Assembly (NCBI RefSeq): GCF_002994635.1
Contig: NZ_PVNL01000111.1
Span: forward strand, 90,131 to 154,130
Direction: 5' to 3'
Source of the DNA: Enhygromyxa salina
GTDB lineage: Bacteria > Myxococcota_A > Polyangia > Nannocystales > Nannocystaceae
DNA length: 64,000 nt
The position numbers were made by a program, and so were the translations under genes. The notes beneath the pieces are model-generated. The model worked only from the letters and a program-made list of their open reading frames with translations, had not been told where the DNA came from and ran no database searches. This document shows, piece by piece, positions 17,284 to 25,596 of the stretch; the first letter of the stretch is position 1, and every line of letters begins with the position of its first letter.

Positions 17284-18753
17284 TCAGTCGATCCCGATCG
17301 AGACGTACTTGATGTTGAGGTACTCGTGCATGACGTAGCGCCCGCCCTCGCGGCCAATGCCAGACATCTTGACCCCGCCAAACGGCGCCTGTGCGGTCGA
17401 GGGGGCGCCATCGTTGGCCCCGACGATGCCGTACTCGAGGGCCTCGGCGACCCGCCACACCCTCGAGTTGTCCCGGGTGTAGAAGTACGAGGCCAGGCCG
17501 TAGGGCGAGTCGTTGGCCAGCTCGATCGCCTCGGCCTCGTGGGTGAAGCGGCGGATCGGCGCGACCGGGCCAAAGGTCTCTTCGTGATTGAGCTTCATAG
17601 AGGCGTTGACGCCCTCGAGAATGGTTGGCTGGCAGAAGCGCTCGGTCAGGCCGGACTCGGGGCTGAAGATCTTGCCGCCGAGCCGCAGCGTGGCACCGTG
17701 GCTGAGCGCGTCGTCGACGTGGTCGCGGACCTTGGCGACGGCGTCGTCGTCGATCAGTGGACCCACGCTCACGCCCTCGTCGAGGCCCGAGCCGATTCGC
17801 AGGGGCTCGAGCGCGGCGGCGAGCTTGGCCACGAATTCATCGTAGATCCCGTCCTGCACGAAGAAGCGATTGGGACACACGCAAGTCTGGCCGGCGTTGC
17901 GGAACTTGCTCTTGATCGCCCCGATGACCGCCGCGTCGACGTCCGCGTCGTCGAACACCAAGAACGGCGCGTGGCCGCCCAGCTCGAGCGAGAGCCGGAC
18001 GACGTTGTTGGCCGCCGCGACCATCAGCTTCTGGCCGACGGCCGTGGAGCCGGTGAACGACACCTTGCGCACGGTTGGATCGGCGAAGATCGCCTGACCG
18101 ATCGCAGCAGAGTCACCCGTGATGATGTTGAGCACGCCCGCCGGGATTCCGGCCTCGAGCGCGAGCTCACCGATGGCGAAGGCCGACAGCGGCGTCTGCT
18201 CCGCTGGCTTGACGATAATTGTGCACCCGGCCGCCAGCGCAGGCCCGAGCTTGCGCGTAATCATTGCGGCCGGAAAATTCCACGGGGTGATCGCGGCGAC
18301 GACCCCGACCGCCTGGCGCAGCACCAGGATGCGTTGGTCCGTGCGCGAGGCCGGCACCGTCTCGCCGTAGACCCGCTTGGCTTCCTCGGCGGCCCAGCTG
18401 ATGAACGAGGCCGCATAGCTGATCTCACCGCGGGCCTCGGCGAGCGGCTTGCCCTGTTCACGTGTCAGCAACTTCGCTAGCTCGTCTTGCTTCGCGAGCA
18501 TGAGCGAGGCGAGCTTGGCGAGCGGCCCCGCCCGCTCGGCGGCCGGCAGCGCTCGCCAGCTGGGCAGCGCCGCCCGGGCCGCCGCGATCGCGGCTACGGC
18601 CTGCCCAGCGCCCCCGTCGGGCACTTTGGCAATGACCTCGTCTGTGGCCGGATTTGTCACGTCGAAGGTCGCCCCCGAAGGTGCATCCCTCCACTCGCCA
18701 TTGATGAGATTGCGTGTCTGCACGTTGATTTTTGACCGGGACGCAAGTGTCAA
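17284..18753 (-). CDS. NAD(P)-dependent aldehyde dehydrogenase, succinate-semialdehyde dehydrogenase-like
   Basis: 489 aa from a TTG at 18753; a GTG at 18723 is equally possible since neither has a clear Shine-Dalgarno. Landmarks: ITPWNFPAAMITRK, FTGSTAVGQ, catalytic Glu257 in LELGGHAPF and nucleophile Cys291 in GQTCVCPNRF. The CVCPNR pattern is typical of the GabD-like branch. It oxidises an aldehyde such as succinate or aminoaldehyde to the acid. First gene of the six-gene operon, about 55 bp downstream of a good promoter. Confidence 0.93.
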   Translation of the reverse strand: MTLASRSKINVQTRNLINGEWRDAPSGATFDVTNPATDEVIAKVPDGGAGQAVAAIAAARAALPSWRALPAAERAGPLAKLASLMLAKQDELAKLLTREQGKPLAEARGEISYAASFISWAAEEAKRVYGETVPASRTDQRILVLRQAVGVVAAITPWNFPAAMITRKLGPALAAGCTIIVKPAEQTPLSAFAIGELALEAGIPAGVLNIITGDSAAIGQAIFADPTVRKVSFTGSTAVGQKLMVAAANNVVRLSLELGGHAPFLVFDDADVDAAVIGAIKSKFRNAGQTCVCPNRFFVQDGIYDEFVAKLAAALEPLRIGSGLDEGVSVGPLIDDDAVAKVRDHVDDALSHGATLRLGGKIFSPESGLTERFCQPTILEGVNASMKLNHEETFGPVAPIRRFTHEAEAIELANDSPYGLASYFYTRDNSRVWRVAEALEYGIVGANDGAPSTAQAPFGGVKMSGIGREGGRYVMHEYLNIKYVSIGID

Positions 18754-18806
18754 CCGGAACGACGTGCATGACCAGGTAGATCCGATCTGCAGCGTCTGCG
18801 GATGCC

Positions 18807-18835
18807 TTTATAACTGAATCGGTCGAAAATTACAA
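18807..18835 (-). promoter_or_regulatory. Sigma-70-type promoter of the six-gene operon
   Basis: On the minus strand, TTGTAA (18835-18830), a 17-bp spacer and TATAAA (18812-18807). Spacing is ideal and the -10 is near consensus, unusual in such GC-rich DNA. It sits 54 bp upstream of the TTG start of the aldehyde dehydrogenase. Confidence 0.65.
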
Positions 18836-18961
18836 GGGCGCTCGCGCGGAGTGATCTTCGGCGGTGTGGCGGCGGTGTGGCCGTCGAGCCAGGCGCAGCC
18901 AGAGCGAGCGTCAGATGTCGTCGAGTGTCACTATTTGACACCTCGAACAATGTTCACATAT

Positions 18962-18990
18962 TTGACATATGCGCAAAAGTGTACTATGTA
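18962..18990 (+). promoter_or_regulatory. Sigma-70-type promoter for the 19.1-kb membrane protein genes
   Basis: TTGACA (18962-18967), 17-bp spacer, TATGTA (18985-18990), pointing right. A second TTGACA lies at 18935-18940 with CATATT at 18957-18962, so tandem promoters are possible. The predicted 5' UTR to the ATG at 19103 is about 105 nt. The 349-bp gap 18754-19102 otherwise holds only the opposite promoter and AT-rich spacer. Confidence 0.6.
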
Positions 18991-19102
18991 ATTGATAAGC
19001 GCACATCGAGGTCTCTCGACTCGCCATGTTGGCTCGAATCGATTGTCTAGGCCCGATTACTGCTGCGCACGCCGGGTTCCCGGTGGAGCACAAAGGAGTC
19101 CC

Positions 19103-19585
19103 ATGACAGGTCAGGCACGTCTCAAGTATGCACTTTTTCCCAACCGCAAGGCCGCCCACGTGGCGCGAGCCGAGGTTGACGCTGCGATCGACGGCGAGGT
19201 CGAGCTTCTCGACAAGGCCGCCGACCTCACCCAGGACAAGATCCCGCTGCGGCACACCATGGCCGGTGTTGGCACGATCATGGGCGCCTCGGTCGTCGCA
19301 GGCATGATGCTTGCTTCGCTCGCCGGGCTCGTGATGGTGGGTGTCGACGCCCTGCCTCCGCGGATCACCTCGCCGTATTGGACGACCGCGATCGTCGTCA
19401 TGCTCGCCGCCCTGCTCGGCGGACTCGCGGGTGCGCTGACCTACTCCACGCGGGCTCGACAGGAGCTGCGAAGGCTCCGCGGGCTGCTGCGGTTCGGCAA
19501 CACCGTGTTGCTGATCGAGACCGAGCGCGACCTCGACCTGCTCTTGCGTCGCCACGGCGCGGTCCAGACCGGCGTGCTCGCCTAG
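19103..19585 (+). CDS. Small membrane protein with two hydrophobic segments
   Basis: 160 aa; ATG at 19103 preceded by AAAGGAG. A charged N-terminus (about 1-45) is followed by two transmembrane segments (about 52-75 and 90-108) and a basic tail (RARQELRRLRGLLRFG). The layout recalls general-stress membrane proteins with a central glycine-rich hairpin, but the family is not recognised. The strong promoter suggests good expression. Confidence 0.75.
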   Translation: MTGQARLKYALFPNRKAAHVARAEVDAAIDGEVELLDKAADLTQDKIPLRHTMAGVGTIMGASVVAGMMLASLAGLVMVGVDALPPRITSPYWTTAIVVMLAALLGGLAGALTYSTRARQELRRLRGLLRFGNTVLLIETERDLDLLLRRHGAVQTGVLA

Positions 19586-19635
19586 AGCCGCCCTCACTCA
19601 ACCACAAAACGTTTTCCCCCCCGAAAGGAATTTCC

Positions 19636-19866
19636 ATGAGTCCCATGTTCATTGCAGCCATGTTGGCGATCTTCGCCGTCAGTCTAGTTGGTTTCTCGAT
19701 GCTGATCGGCCACGACACCGGTGGCGCCGTCAGCCACGGCGACGGCGGCCTGTTCAAGACCGGCAACCCCAGCCTGAGCGGCAGCTCGGCCACCCTTGGC
19801 ATGCGCGGAGCCGACATCGAGGTGCCCGCGACCCTCGAGGCCGACCGCGTGGGCGTCGAATCCTGA
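19636..19866 (+). CDS. Small single-pass membrane protein
   Basis: 76 aa; ATG at 19636 preceded by AAAGGAA. One N-terminal hydrophobic helix (about 4-24, IAAMLAIFAVSLVGFSML) is followed by a polar tail rich in Gly and Ser. It follows the preceding membrane protein gene by 50 bp in the same direction, so the two are probably co-transcribed. No family recognised. Confidence 0.6.
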   Translation: MSPMFIAAMLAIFAVSLVGFSMLIGHDTGGAVSHGDGGLFKTGNPSLSGSSATLGMRGADIEVPATLEADRVGVES

Positions 19867-19928
19867 CGCGCACGGCGTCGCGGGCCCGGCGGGCGCAGCC
19901 GGCAAAATCGTCGTACCATCTCGCCCAC

Positions 19929-20966
19929 ATGCGAGAGATTTTGCAGGTCCCCGCGGCGCTGGTCGAGCACGGCCGCGTCGCCCACGGAACCTATCGGGCG
20001 CCGCTGGCCGACACCAACCTGATCGACGCCCAGCCCTTCGCCGTCCCGCTGCCGGGTCCGCTGCGGGCGCTGCGACTCAAGGAGTGGCAGGCGTTTCAGT
20101 TCGGCAACGAGCGGTGGTTCTTCATCGTCGCCCTGTTCAACGCCAAGCTGCTCGCGCTCGCCCAGGTCAAGGTCTACGACCGCGAGCAACGTCGCAAGCA
20201 CGTGTTCGAGCGCAGGCTGCCCGGCTGGGCTCTGACCGCGCCGCGCAACCTGCTGGACTCGTGCATGCAGTACGAAGGCGGGGGCGCGTCGCTGCGGTTC
20301 GTGAATCGTCTCGTAGACGATCGGATTACGATCGAGCTCGAGCTGCCGCAGACGGACGACATGCCGCGGCTGTCTGGAAGTGTCACGGCGTTGGCTGAGG
20401 GATGCGAGCCCGAGGTGGTGTGCATTCCGTTCGCTCGCGGGCGCGGGATGTACTCTCACAAGGGTTGCCTGGCGCTCGAGGGGGAGCTGAGGCTCGGGGA
20501 CGAGGAGCTGCGGTTTGGGCGTGACGACAGCTTTTTGTTGATGGATGATCACAAGGGGTACTACCCCCGGGTGATGCGCTGGGACTGGGTGACCGGTGGG
20601 GGCTTTGACGCTCGTGGGCGGCGGATTGGGTTCAATCTGACGCGGAATGACTCGATTGATCCGGCCCGGTATAACGAGAATTGTCTGTGGATCGACGGGC
20701 GCTTGCATTTGTTGCCTCCGGTGACGTTTGTGCGGCGGGCTGAGGATTCGCCCGAGGTCTGGGAGATCCGTGATGAGGCTGGCGACGTCGAGGTTGACTT
20801 TGTGATCGAGCTCGACGGGCATGTTCGGGTGAATGCGGTGGTGATCGAGAGTCGCTATCGGGGGCCGTTTGGTCGGGTGCGAGGGTTTGTACGCGGGGGG
20901 GATGGGGAGCGGGTGGAGCTCGATGGGCTGTTTGGGATGGGGGAGGACTTTTATTTGCGCTGCTGA
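19929..20966 (+). CDS. DUF2804 family protein
   Basis: 345 aa. The pattern DTNLIDAQPF, LKEWQAFQFGN, HKGCLALEGEL, DDHKGYYPRVMRWDW and FGMGEDFYLRC is that of DUF2804, a family of unknown role with a predicted beta-rich, lipocalin-like fold. The first half uses mostly C-ending codons and the second half (from about 20380) G- or T-ending codons, an abrupt shift inside one gene. The 3' end overlaps the convergent VOC-like fragment by 16 bp. Confidence 0.85.
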   Translation: MREILQVPAALVEHGRVAHGTYRAPLADTNLIDAQPFAVPLPGPLRALRLKEWQAFQFGNERWFFIVALFNAKLLALAQVKVYDREQRRKHVFERRLPGWALTAPRNLLDSCMQYEGGGASLRFVNRLVDDRITIELELPQTDDMPRLSGSVTALAEGCEPEVVCIPFARGRGMYSHKGCLALEGELRLGDEELRFGRDDSFLLMDDHKGYYPRVMRWDWVTGGGFDARGRRIGFNLTRNDSIDPARYNENCLWIDGRLHLLPPVTFVRRAEDSPEVWEIRDEAGDVEVDFVIELDGHVRVNAVVIESRYRGPFGRVRGFVRGGDGERVELDGLFGMGEDFYLRC

Positions 20967-21217
20967 GCGTGCTTAGCCCGGCAGCTCGACCGTGAGCGCG
21001 CCGCCCCGAGCCGCCGACACCGCAACCGCAACGTGCTGGGCGACCCCGCCGCCCCACGCTGCAGCCGGATACACAGCCCATGCCCGCGCGGCAGGGCCTG
21101 CTGCGGATCATCGGCCGGAAAGATCGACGCGAGCTCAAACCCCAGCCCCGTGAAGAACGCGAGGGTCTCCACCAGCTCGTCACACGGCAGCAGCAGCTCG
21201 GCGGTCTCGACGTCCAC
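20951..21217 (-). pseudogene. VOC/glyoxalase-like domain, truncated and probably frameshifted
   Basis: From a GTG at 21217 the first 65 residues (AELLLPCDELVETLAFFTGL, IFPADDP, GHGLCIRLQRGAAG, STLRLRC) match the N-terminal half of VOC/glyoxalase-type domains. The last 20 residues in this frame look like non-coding Arg/Ser text. The neighbouring frame gives a more natural ending (GGALTVELPG then TAA at 20973-20975). The gene is much shorter than the usual 110-130 aa domain and abuts the DUF2804 gene, so it is probably a decayed remnant. Confidence 0.5.
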
Positions 21218-21284
21218 GACCCCGCCACTATAGATCCATACCCTGTGGCGCTCGGCGGGCGATCTTGCTAGTCAACACGCGCGC

Positions 21285-22718
21285 ATGCGAAGCGTCAGCG
21301 CAGCCCTGCTCGGACTCACCCTCGCCCTCGTGCCCAGCTGTCGAACCAGCGAGGCCCCGGCCCCGCGCCAGGTCGATCGCGGCGAGACCGAGACCCACGA
21401 CCTCGAACAGCCGCCCGCGTCCGGTCACACGCTGAGCGCGGCGGGCGTGCAGTTGACGCTGCCGTCGAGCTGGACCGTCGTCGACGAGGACGAGCCGAAT
21501 TTCGCCATGGCCTGGGGCCCGACCGACGATCCTTCACAGATCTCGCTGTGCACGATCGAGCTGCGCCGCCAGGGCCCGGGTCCGCTGCCGCCCGGGGTCG
21601 AGCCCAGCTCGAGCGCGAGCGCTGGCGCGACCGACTACTCGCACGGACCTGTGCGCGGCCGCCTGCGCCAGCTGCCCGGACCCACGCCCAGCGCCGCGGT
21701 GCTGGTCCACTGTCGGGCCCATCGCCGGACCGAGCAGTGGCGGACGATCGAGGCCGCGTTCGACTCACTGCAGATCCCAACGACCCCCGTCGAGCTGCCG
21801 CCCGCGACAACCGTGAGCGACCCGAGCACGGCGATCGTCGAGCTGTGCACGAGCTCGCCCGCGCGACAGACCACCGTGTGCGCCCGGCGAGCCGACGGCG
21901 CGGTGTTCTGCGGTCGGAGCACGGGCGAGGTCCTGACCAAGGTCGAAGACCTCGCGCCCGCGGTGCAGCTGAGCTGCGATCGCGCGCGCAGCTGCATCCG
22001 CGACGCCGAGGGCCAGGTCAGCTGTTGGCGGCCCGATCAAGCACCCACGCATGAACAGGTGAACGGCCCCGCGCGCGACATCGCGGGCGGCTGCGTCGTC
22101 GATGCGGCCGGCCAGGTCGCGTGTCGTCAGCCGGACACCGACACGTTGGCGCCGCTGCTGCCGCTCGGCGAGCCAAGCTACGCGCTCACGGAGGTCGAGC
22201 GGATCCTCGCGGACAGCGACGAGGACCACGGCTGCGTGCTGCGTCGCGTCGACGACCAGTCGCAGCTGTGGTGCTGGGATCGCGAACAGGCGCTGAACCT
22301 CGAGCTGATCGCTCCTGGGCACCCGCAGCGAGTCGACGCACCAACCACGGCCAGCGCGGTGGCGATCATCGGCGGCCGGGTGTGTGTCGGCGCCGACGGT
22401 GAGTGGACCTGCCTCGCGGGCGACGAGCGATTCGAGCTCGACGGCTGCGAGCGTCGGGCGTGCGGCTGCTCGGTGGTCGGCGCCACGCGGCTATCGTGTG
22501 ATCACGAGCCGCACGATCGCATCGACTCGCGCGTGTTCGGGCGGATCAGCGACGTCGTCGCGACCGCGGGCGCGTGCGCGGTTCGGCTCGACGGCACGGT
22601 GATCTGTCGCGGCCCCGTCTCGGGCCGCGCGGATCAAGATGCTCGGGTGACGCAGGCGGTCGCGGGCGGGGTGCCCGGGGTCGCGCACGTGCTCGAAGTG
22701 GGCACGCGCGACCCCTGA
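21285..22718 (+). CDS. RCC1-like repeat lipoprotein
   Basis: 477 aa with a lipoprotein signal (ALVPSC) and a region (about 40-165) resembling a small secreted sensor domain. From about 180 on there are repeats with CVxDxxGxVxCW-like spacing (CIRDAEGQVSCW, CVVDAAGQVACR, CAVRLDGTVICRG), typical of RCC1-type propellers with paired cysteines. Likely anchored in the outer membrane or periplasm. Function unknown; it ends 11 bp before the convergent LuxR gene. Confidence 0.8.
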   Translation: MRSVSAALLGLTLALVPSCRTSEAPAPRQVDRGETETHDLEQPPASGHTLSAAGVQLTLPSSWTVVDEDEPNFAMAWGPTDDPSQISLCTIELRRQGPGPLPPGVEPSSSASAGATDYSHGPVRGRLRQLPGPTPSAAVLVHCRAHRRTEQWRTIEAAFDSLQIPTTPVELPPATTVSDPSTAIVELCTSSPARQTTVCARRADGAVFCGRSTGEVLTKVEDLAPAVQLSCDRARSCIRDAEGQVSCWRPDQAPTHEQVNGPARDIAGGCVVDAAGQVACRQPDTDTLAPLLPLGEPSYALTEVERILADSDEDHGCVLRRVDDQSQLWCWDREQALNLELIAPGHPQRVDAPTTASAVAIIGGRVCVGADGEWTCLAGDERFELDGCERRACGCSVVGATRLSCDHEPHDRIDSRVFGRISDVVATAGACAVRLDGTVICRGPVSGRADQDARVTQAVAGGVPGVAHVLEVGTRDP

Positions 22719-22729
22719 GCGACCACCCG

Positions 22730-23308
22730 TCAGAACCAGCTCTTCGAGGGGATCGAGTCGGCCGTGGGCACGCGGGGCTGATCGAACTCGATCCGCGCGG
22801 TCACGTCGTCAGAGCCAGCCCAGTTGCTGTCGCTGCGCTTGACGAGCGTCTGGGTGCGACCGGCCGCGCTGAGGACCGGGGCGCTCGACTTTTGCGCTGG
22901 CATCGGCTGCTTGCTCGCGAGCGGCTCGACGATCGGATCGCCACCACTGCCGAGCTGCAGGGCCAGGCGCAGCAGGCTCTCACGATTGCCGCTGTTGGTC
23001 TTGGCGAACACGTTGTGCATGTGCCACTTCACGGTCGCGCGGCTGATCTCGAGCACGCGCCCGATCTGCTCGTTGGAGCGACCCTCGAGCACGAGCTCGA
23101 GGATGTCTTGCTCGCGGCTGGTCAGCTTGTGGCGGCGCGCGAGCCGAGTCACGGCCCAGCGCAGACGCTGCGGTCCGTCGCCCTCGTCGAGCTGGCGCAG
23201 GACGTTGTAGCCAAGCGCTTCGAGCACCGCGGCGATACGGCTGGCGTCGTCGTCACGAGCGACGCGAATGTGGACCTCAGTGGTGGTGGAAATGTCGGTG
23301 TTGGTCAC
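22730..23308 (-). CDS. LuxR-type HTH transcriptional regulator (paralogue 1)
   Basis: 192 aa from the GTG at 23308, preferred over the ATG at 23365 because GGAGAC precedes it and the resulting N-terminus aligns with the paralogue at 46407. An N-terminal domain (EVHIRVARDDDASRIAAVLEALGYNVL) is followed by a GerE-type HTH (SREQDILELVLEGRSNEQIG, ISRATVKWHMHNVFAKT). The C-terminal tail is long and ends PSKSWF, identical in both paralogues. It lacks a receiver Asp. It probably regulates itself or others through the motif at 23380-23395. Confidence 0.88.
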   Translation of the reverse strand: MTNTDISTTTEVHIRVARDDDASRIAAVLEALGYNVLRQLDEGDGPQRLRWAVTRLARRHKLTSREQDILELVLEGRSNEQIGRVLEISRATVKWHMHNVFAKTNSGNRESLLRLALQLGSGGDPIVEPLASKQPMPAQKSSAPVLSAAGRTQTLVKRSDSNWAGSDDVTARIEFDQPRVPTADSIPSKSWF

Positions 23309-23379
23309 GAGATTTGTCTCCGGGGGTGCGAGCTGCGGCGGCCCGTCGTTTGGTGGGTTCACCATGCGGCCGGAGGGGG

Positions 23380-23395
23380 CTGACCGTCAGGGACG
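23380..23395 (-). promoter_or_regulatory. Shared 16-bp motif upstream of LuxR paralogue 1
   Basis: Read on the minus strand this is CGTCCCTGACGGTCAG, containing the palindrome TGACGGTCA. The same 16 bases in the same orientation relative to the gene occur at 45422-45437 upstream of the operon with LuxR paralogue 2. Here it sits 71 nt upstream of the preferred GTG start. A candidate operator. Confidence 0.5.
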
Positions 23396-23619
23396 CCAGT
23401 GCCACCGGCGGGTCTCCGACACGAACCGAGAGCCGGTGACCGCCGACCGCCGGGACGGGCTCCAAAGTCTAGAATTCGGCATGTATCCAGCGCCGTGCGC
23501 GAACTGCCCGACCTGCGAACCGGGCGTCACCGTTCGTCACCGGAACTTCGGCCCGACCCCCGCGGGCGGCACGAGGTCGCGCGCGGTATGGTGCGCTCAC
23601 CTTTGTTGGAGGAGCCGCC

Positions 23620-24300
23620 GTGCATCGCTCGCTTGTCACTCGCCTCACCCCTCTCGCTCTCCCAGCTGCGGTCGGCCTGACCGCCGCGCTCGCGCTGCCG
23701 CAGGTCGCGATGGCCGGCAAGAACAACAAGCCGGTCCGCAAGGGTGGTCAAGCCGAGGTCATGGTCGGCGCGTCGGCCTGCATTCCCGGCAAGGGCGAGT
23801 GCACGGCCGACGGGCTCGGCGAGACCGCGCCTTCGGTTGGGATGGCGCTGGACATTGGCTGGCGCGCACATCCAGCGTTCTTCATTGGCGGTGGGTATAG
23901 CGTCGGCTGGTTCAACCCCACGTGGCAGGGCGCGGGCGCGCGTGAATTTCGTAGCGCCCATCAGCAGGGGGTGTTCGGGATCCTCCGCGCGTACATTCCG
24001 ATCTGGCGGATCGACATCGGGTTCGAGCTGGCGCCCGGTTGGTCGCGCCAGGCGTTTGTCGCGGCCAGCGGCGGCAGCCGAACCTACTCGCAGGGCTTCG
24101 CGCTGCGCCCCGGGTTGTCGCTGGATATCTGGCTTGGCAGGCGCGTGTTCGTGGGCGCCAAGGTCGACTTCACCTTCAACTTTCATGGTGAGGTGTGCGA
24201 GAAGACCCGTGGTGAGCGGGTGTGCACGATCGAGCGCGAGCTCCGGCAGTCGCGGGTCCACCAGCTGATCGGTGGGGTTCACGTTGGCGGCAGCTTTTAG
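23620..24300 (+). CDS. Predicted outer-membrane beta-barrel protein
   Basis: 226 aa from a GTG preceded by GGAGGAG. There is a signal peptide (cut near VAMA-GKN), then alternating amphipathic strands with aromatic ends (SVGMALDIGWRAHPAFFIGGGYSVGWF, IDIGFELAPGWSRQAF, LDIWLGRRVFVGAKVDFTFNF) and a terminal HVGGSF. The C-terminal Phe is typical of outer-membrane barrels recognised by BamA. A cysteine pair lies at CEKTRGERVC. Function unknown. A terminator-like hairpin follows at once. Confidence 0.75.
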   Translation: MHRSLVTRLTPLALPAAVGLTAALALPQVAMAGKNNKPVRKGGQAEVMVGASACIPGKGECTADGLGETAPSVGMALDIGWRAHPAFFIGGGYSVGWFNPTWQGAGAREFRSAHQQGVFGILRAYIPIWRIDIGFELAPGWSRQAFVAASGGSRTYSQGFALRPGLSLDIWLGRRVFVGAKVDFTFNFHGEVCEKTRGERVCTIERELRQSRVHQLIGGVHVGGSF

Positions 24301-24317
24301 GCAGTCGGGATACCGGA

Positions 24318-24350
24318 CCGAGTCGTCTGTAAGTCGACTCGGCTTGTGTT
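24318..24350 (+). terminator. Intrinsic terminator after the beta-barrel gene
   Basis: CCGAGTCG (24318-24325) and CGACTCGG (24335-24342) make a perfect 8-bp stem with a 9-nt loop, followed by CTTGTGTT. It lies 18 bp after the stop codon. Confidence 0.55.
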
Positions 24351-24378
24351 CCACGCCGACGCCAGCGATCATCGCCCG

Positions 24379-25596
24379 ATGCGTCCTCGAGCCTCGGCGA
24401 CTGTGTTGTGTGCGACAGCTGTGCTCACGCTGACGGCGTGCCGCTCCGAGCCCGCAGGCGAGCCGGCGAAGACCGGCCCGGCGGCGAAGCAAGCCCCCGC
24501 AGAGCAGCCCGAGGTCGCGGCGAAGCCCGACGAGGCCAAGCCGGCTGACCCGCCTGAAAAGCCCGAAGCCAAGCCCGAGCCCGAACCCGAGCCCAAGCCT
24601 GGATCGGGCAAGTGGGCGAGCTTGGTCACGCCCGCGTCCGCGCTGAACAAGGCTCCGGCCGACAGCGTGCTCGCCGAGGTCCGCGCCCACGCCGAGCCGG
24701 TCGCGCTGATCATTGGCGAGTCAGGCCTGAAGTTGGTCTCGCTCGCGGGCATGGACAAGCAGCTGGTCGCGGGGCCGATCGACCGGGCGATGTACGACCC
24801 GCGCTCGGGCATCGCCTTGATGATCCAGGACACCTCGCTGTTGGCGATCGATCTCGCGGAGCCGCTGCCGGCCGGGCAGCTGCCCAAGGTCACCACGCTG
24901 TCGTCCAAGGCGACCAGCGACGCGGAGCTGCTGCTGGTCTACCCCGACCGCCACGCGGTGGTGAGCCTGTCGGACATGGGCGCGATGTATGTGCGCGTGG
25001 AGTTCACCGCCACGCCCTCGCTGGCGCTGCAGTCCCCTTCGTACCCGCCCGAGGGCGACGAGGTGGCCCCCGAGCCGCTGGGCCTGCTCGACAGCGCGTG
25101 GTTCAGCAGCCGGGTCGACCGCCACGCCTGGCCCGCCCAAAAGCCCAGCTCGGCGGCGCTCGAGTTCCCGTACATGCCGGACGACGGCAAGCCGCTCAAT
25201 CCGTTGTTCGCGGACCGCTGCTCTAGCTACCACTGCGGCGCGAGCCTGCCGCTCGGTCTGAGCGGATACGAGCTGGTGGTCGTCGGCGATGAGCAGGGCG
25301 ACTTCACCCACGTGATGAGCGTGATTCACGACGGCGCGGGTGATCGCTGGATCGGCATGGAAGAGTGGCTCAGCGGCGGCGCGTGGGTGTCCACGGCGGA
25401 GCTGCCGGGTCAGCTCGATACCCTCGCGCAAGAGCACGCGCCGCGGTTTGACGCGTCCGGCGAGGTGTTCACCCCCTACACGCGAGACAAGCAGCTGTGC
25501 ACGGCGCAGGGGGCCTGCAAGCCGGTCGACGGCGAGGTCGTCGAGTTCATCGCGGGCGGCGTGGAGATCGGCGCTGTGTATTTTGGCGCGCCCTGA
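24379..25596 (+). CDS. Lipoprotein with Pro/Glu/Lys-rich linker, family not recognised
   Basis: 405 aa from the ATG at 24379. The lipobox is LTLTAC, followed by an Ala/Pro/Glu/Lys-rich linker (about 20-75, including KPEPEPEPKP) and a soluble domain of about 320 residues. The domain has a propeller-like beginning (EPVALIIGESGLKLVSLAGMDKQ) and a cysteine pair in CSSYHC. No catalytic motif recognised. Its C-terminal coding segment has a decayed copy near 32915-32981, and its end overlaps sequence shared with the VWA gene end at 33956. Confidence 0.75.
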   Translation: MRPRASATVLCATAVLTLTACRSEPAGEPAKTGPAAKQAPAEQPEVAAKPDEAKPADPPEKPEAKPEPEPEPKPGSGKWASLVTPASALNKAPADSVLAEVRAHAEPVALIIGESGLKLVSLAGMDKQLVAGPIDRAMYDPRSGIALMIQDTSLLAIDLAEPLPAGQLPKVTTLSSKATSDAELLLVYPDRHAVVSLSDMGAMYVRVEFTATPSLALQSPSYPPEGDEVAPEPLGLLDSAWFSSRVDRHAWPAQKPSSAALEFPYMPDDGKPLNPLFADRCSSYHCGASLPLGLSGYELVVVGDEQGDFTHVMSVIHDGAGDRWIGMEEWLSGGAWVSTAELPGQLDTLAQEHAPRFDASGEVFTPYTRDKQLCTAQGACKPVDGEVVEFIAGGVEIGAVYFGAP

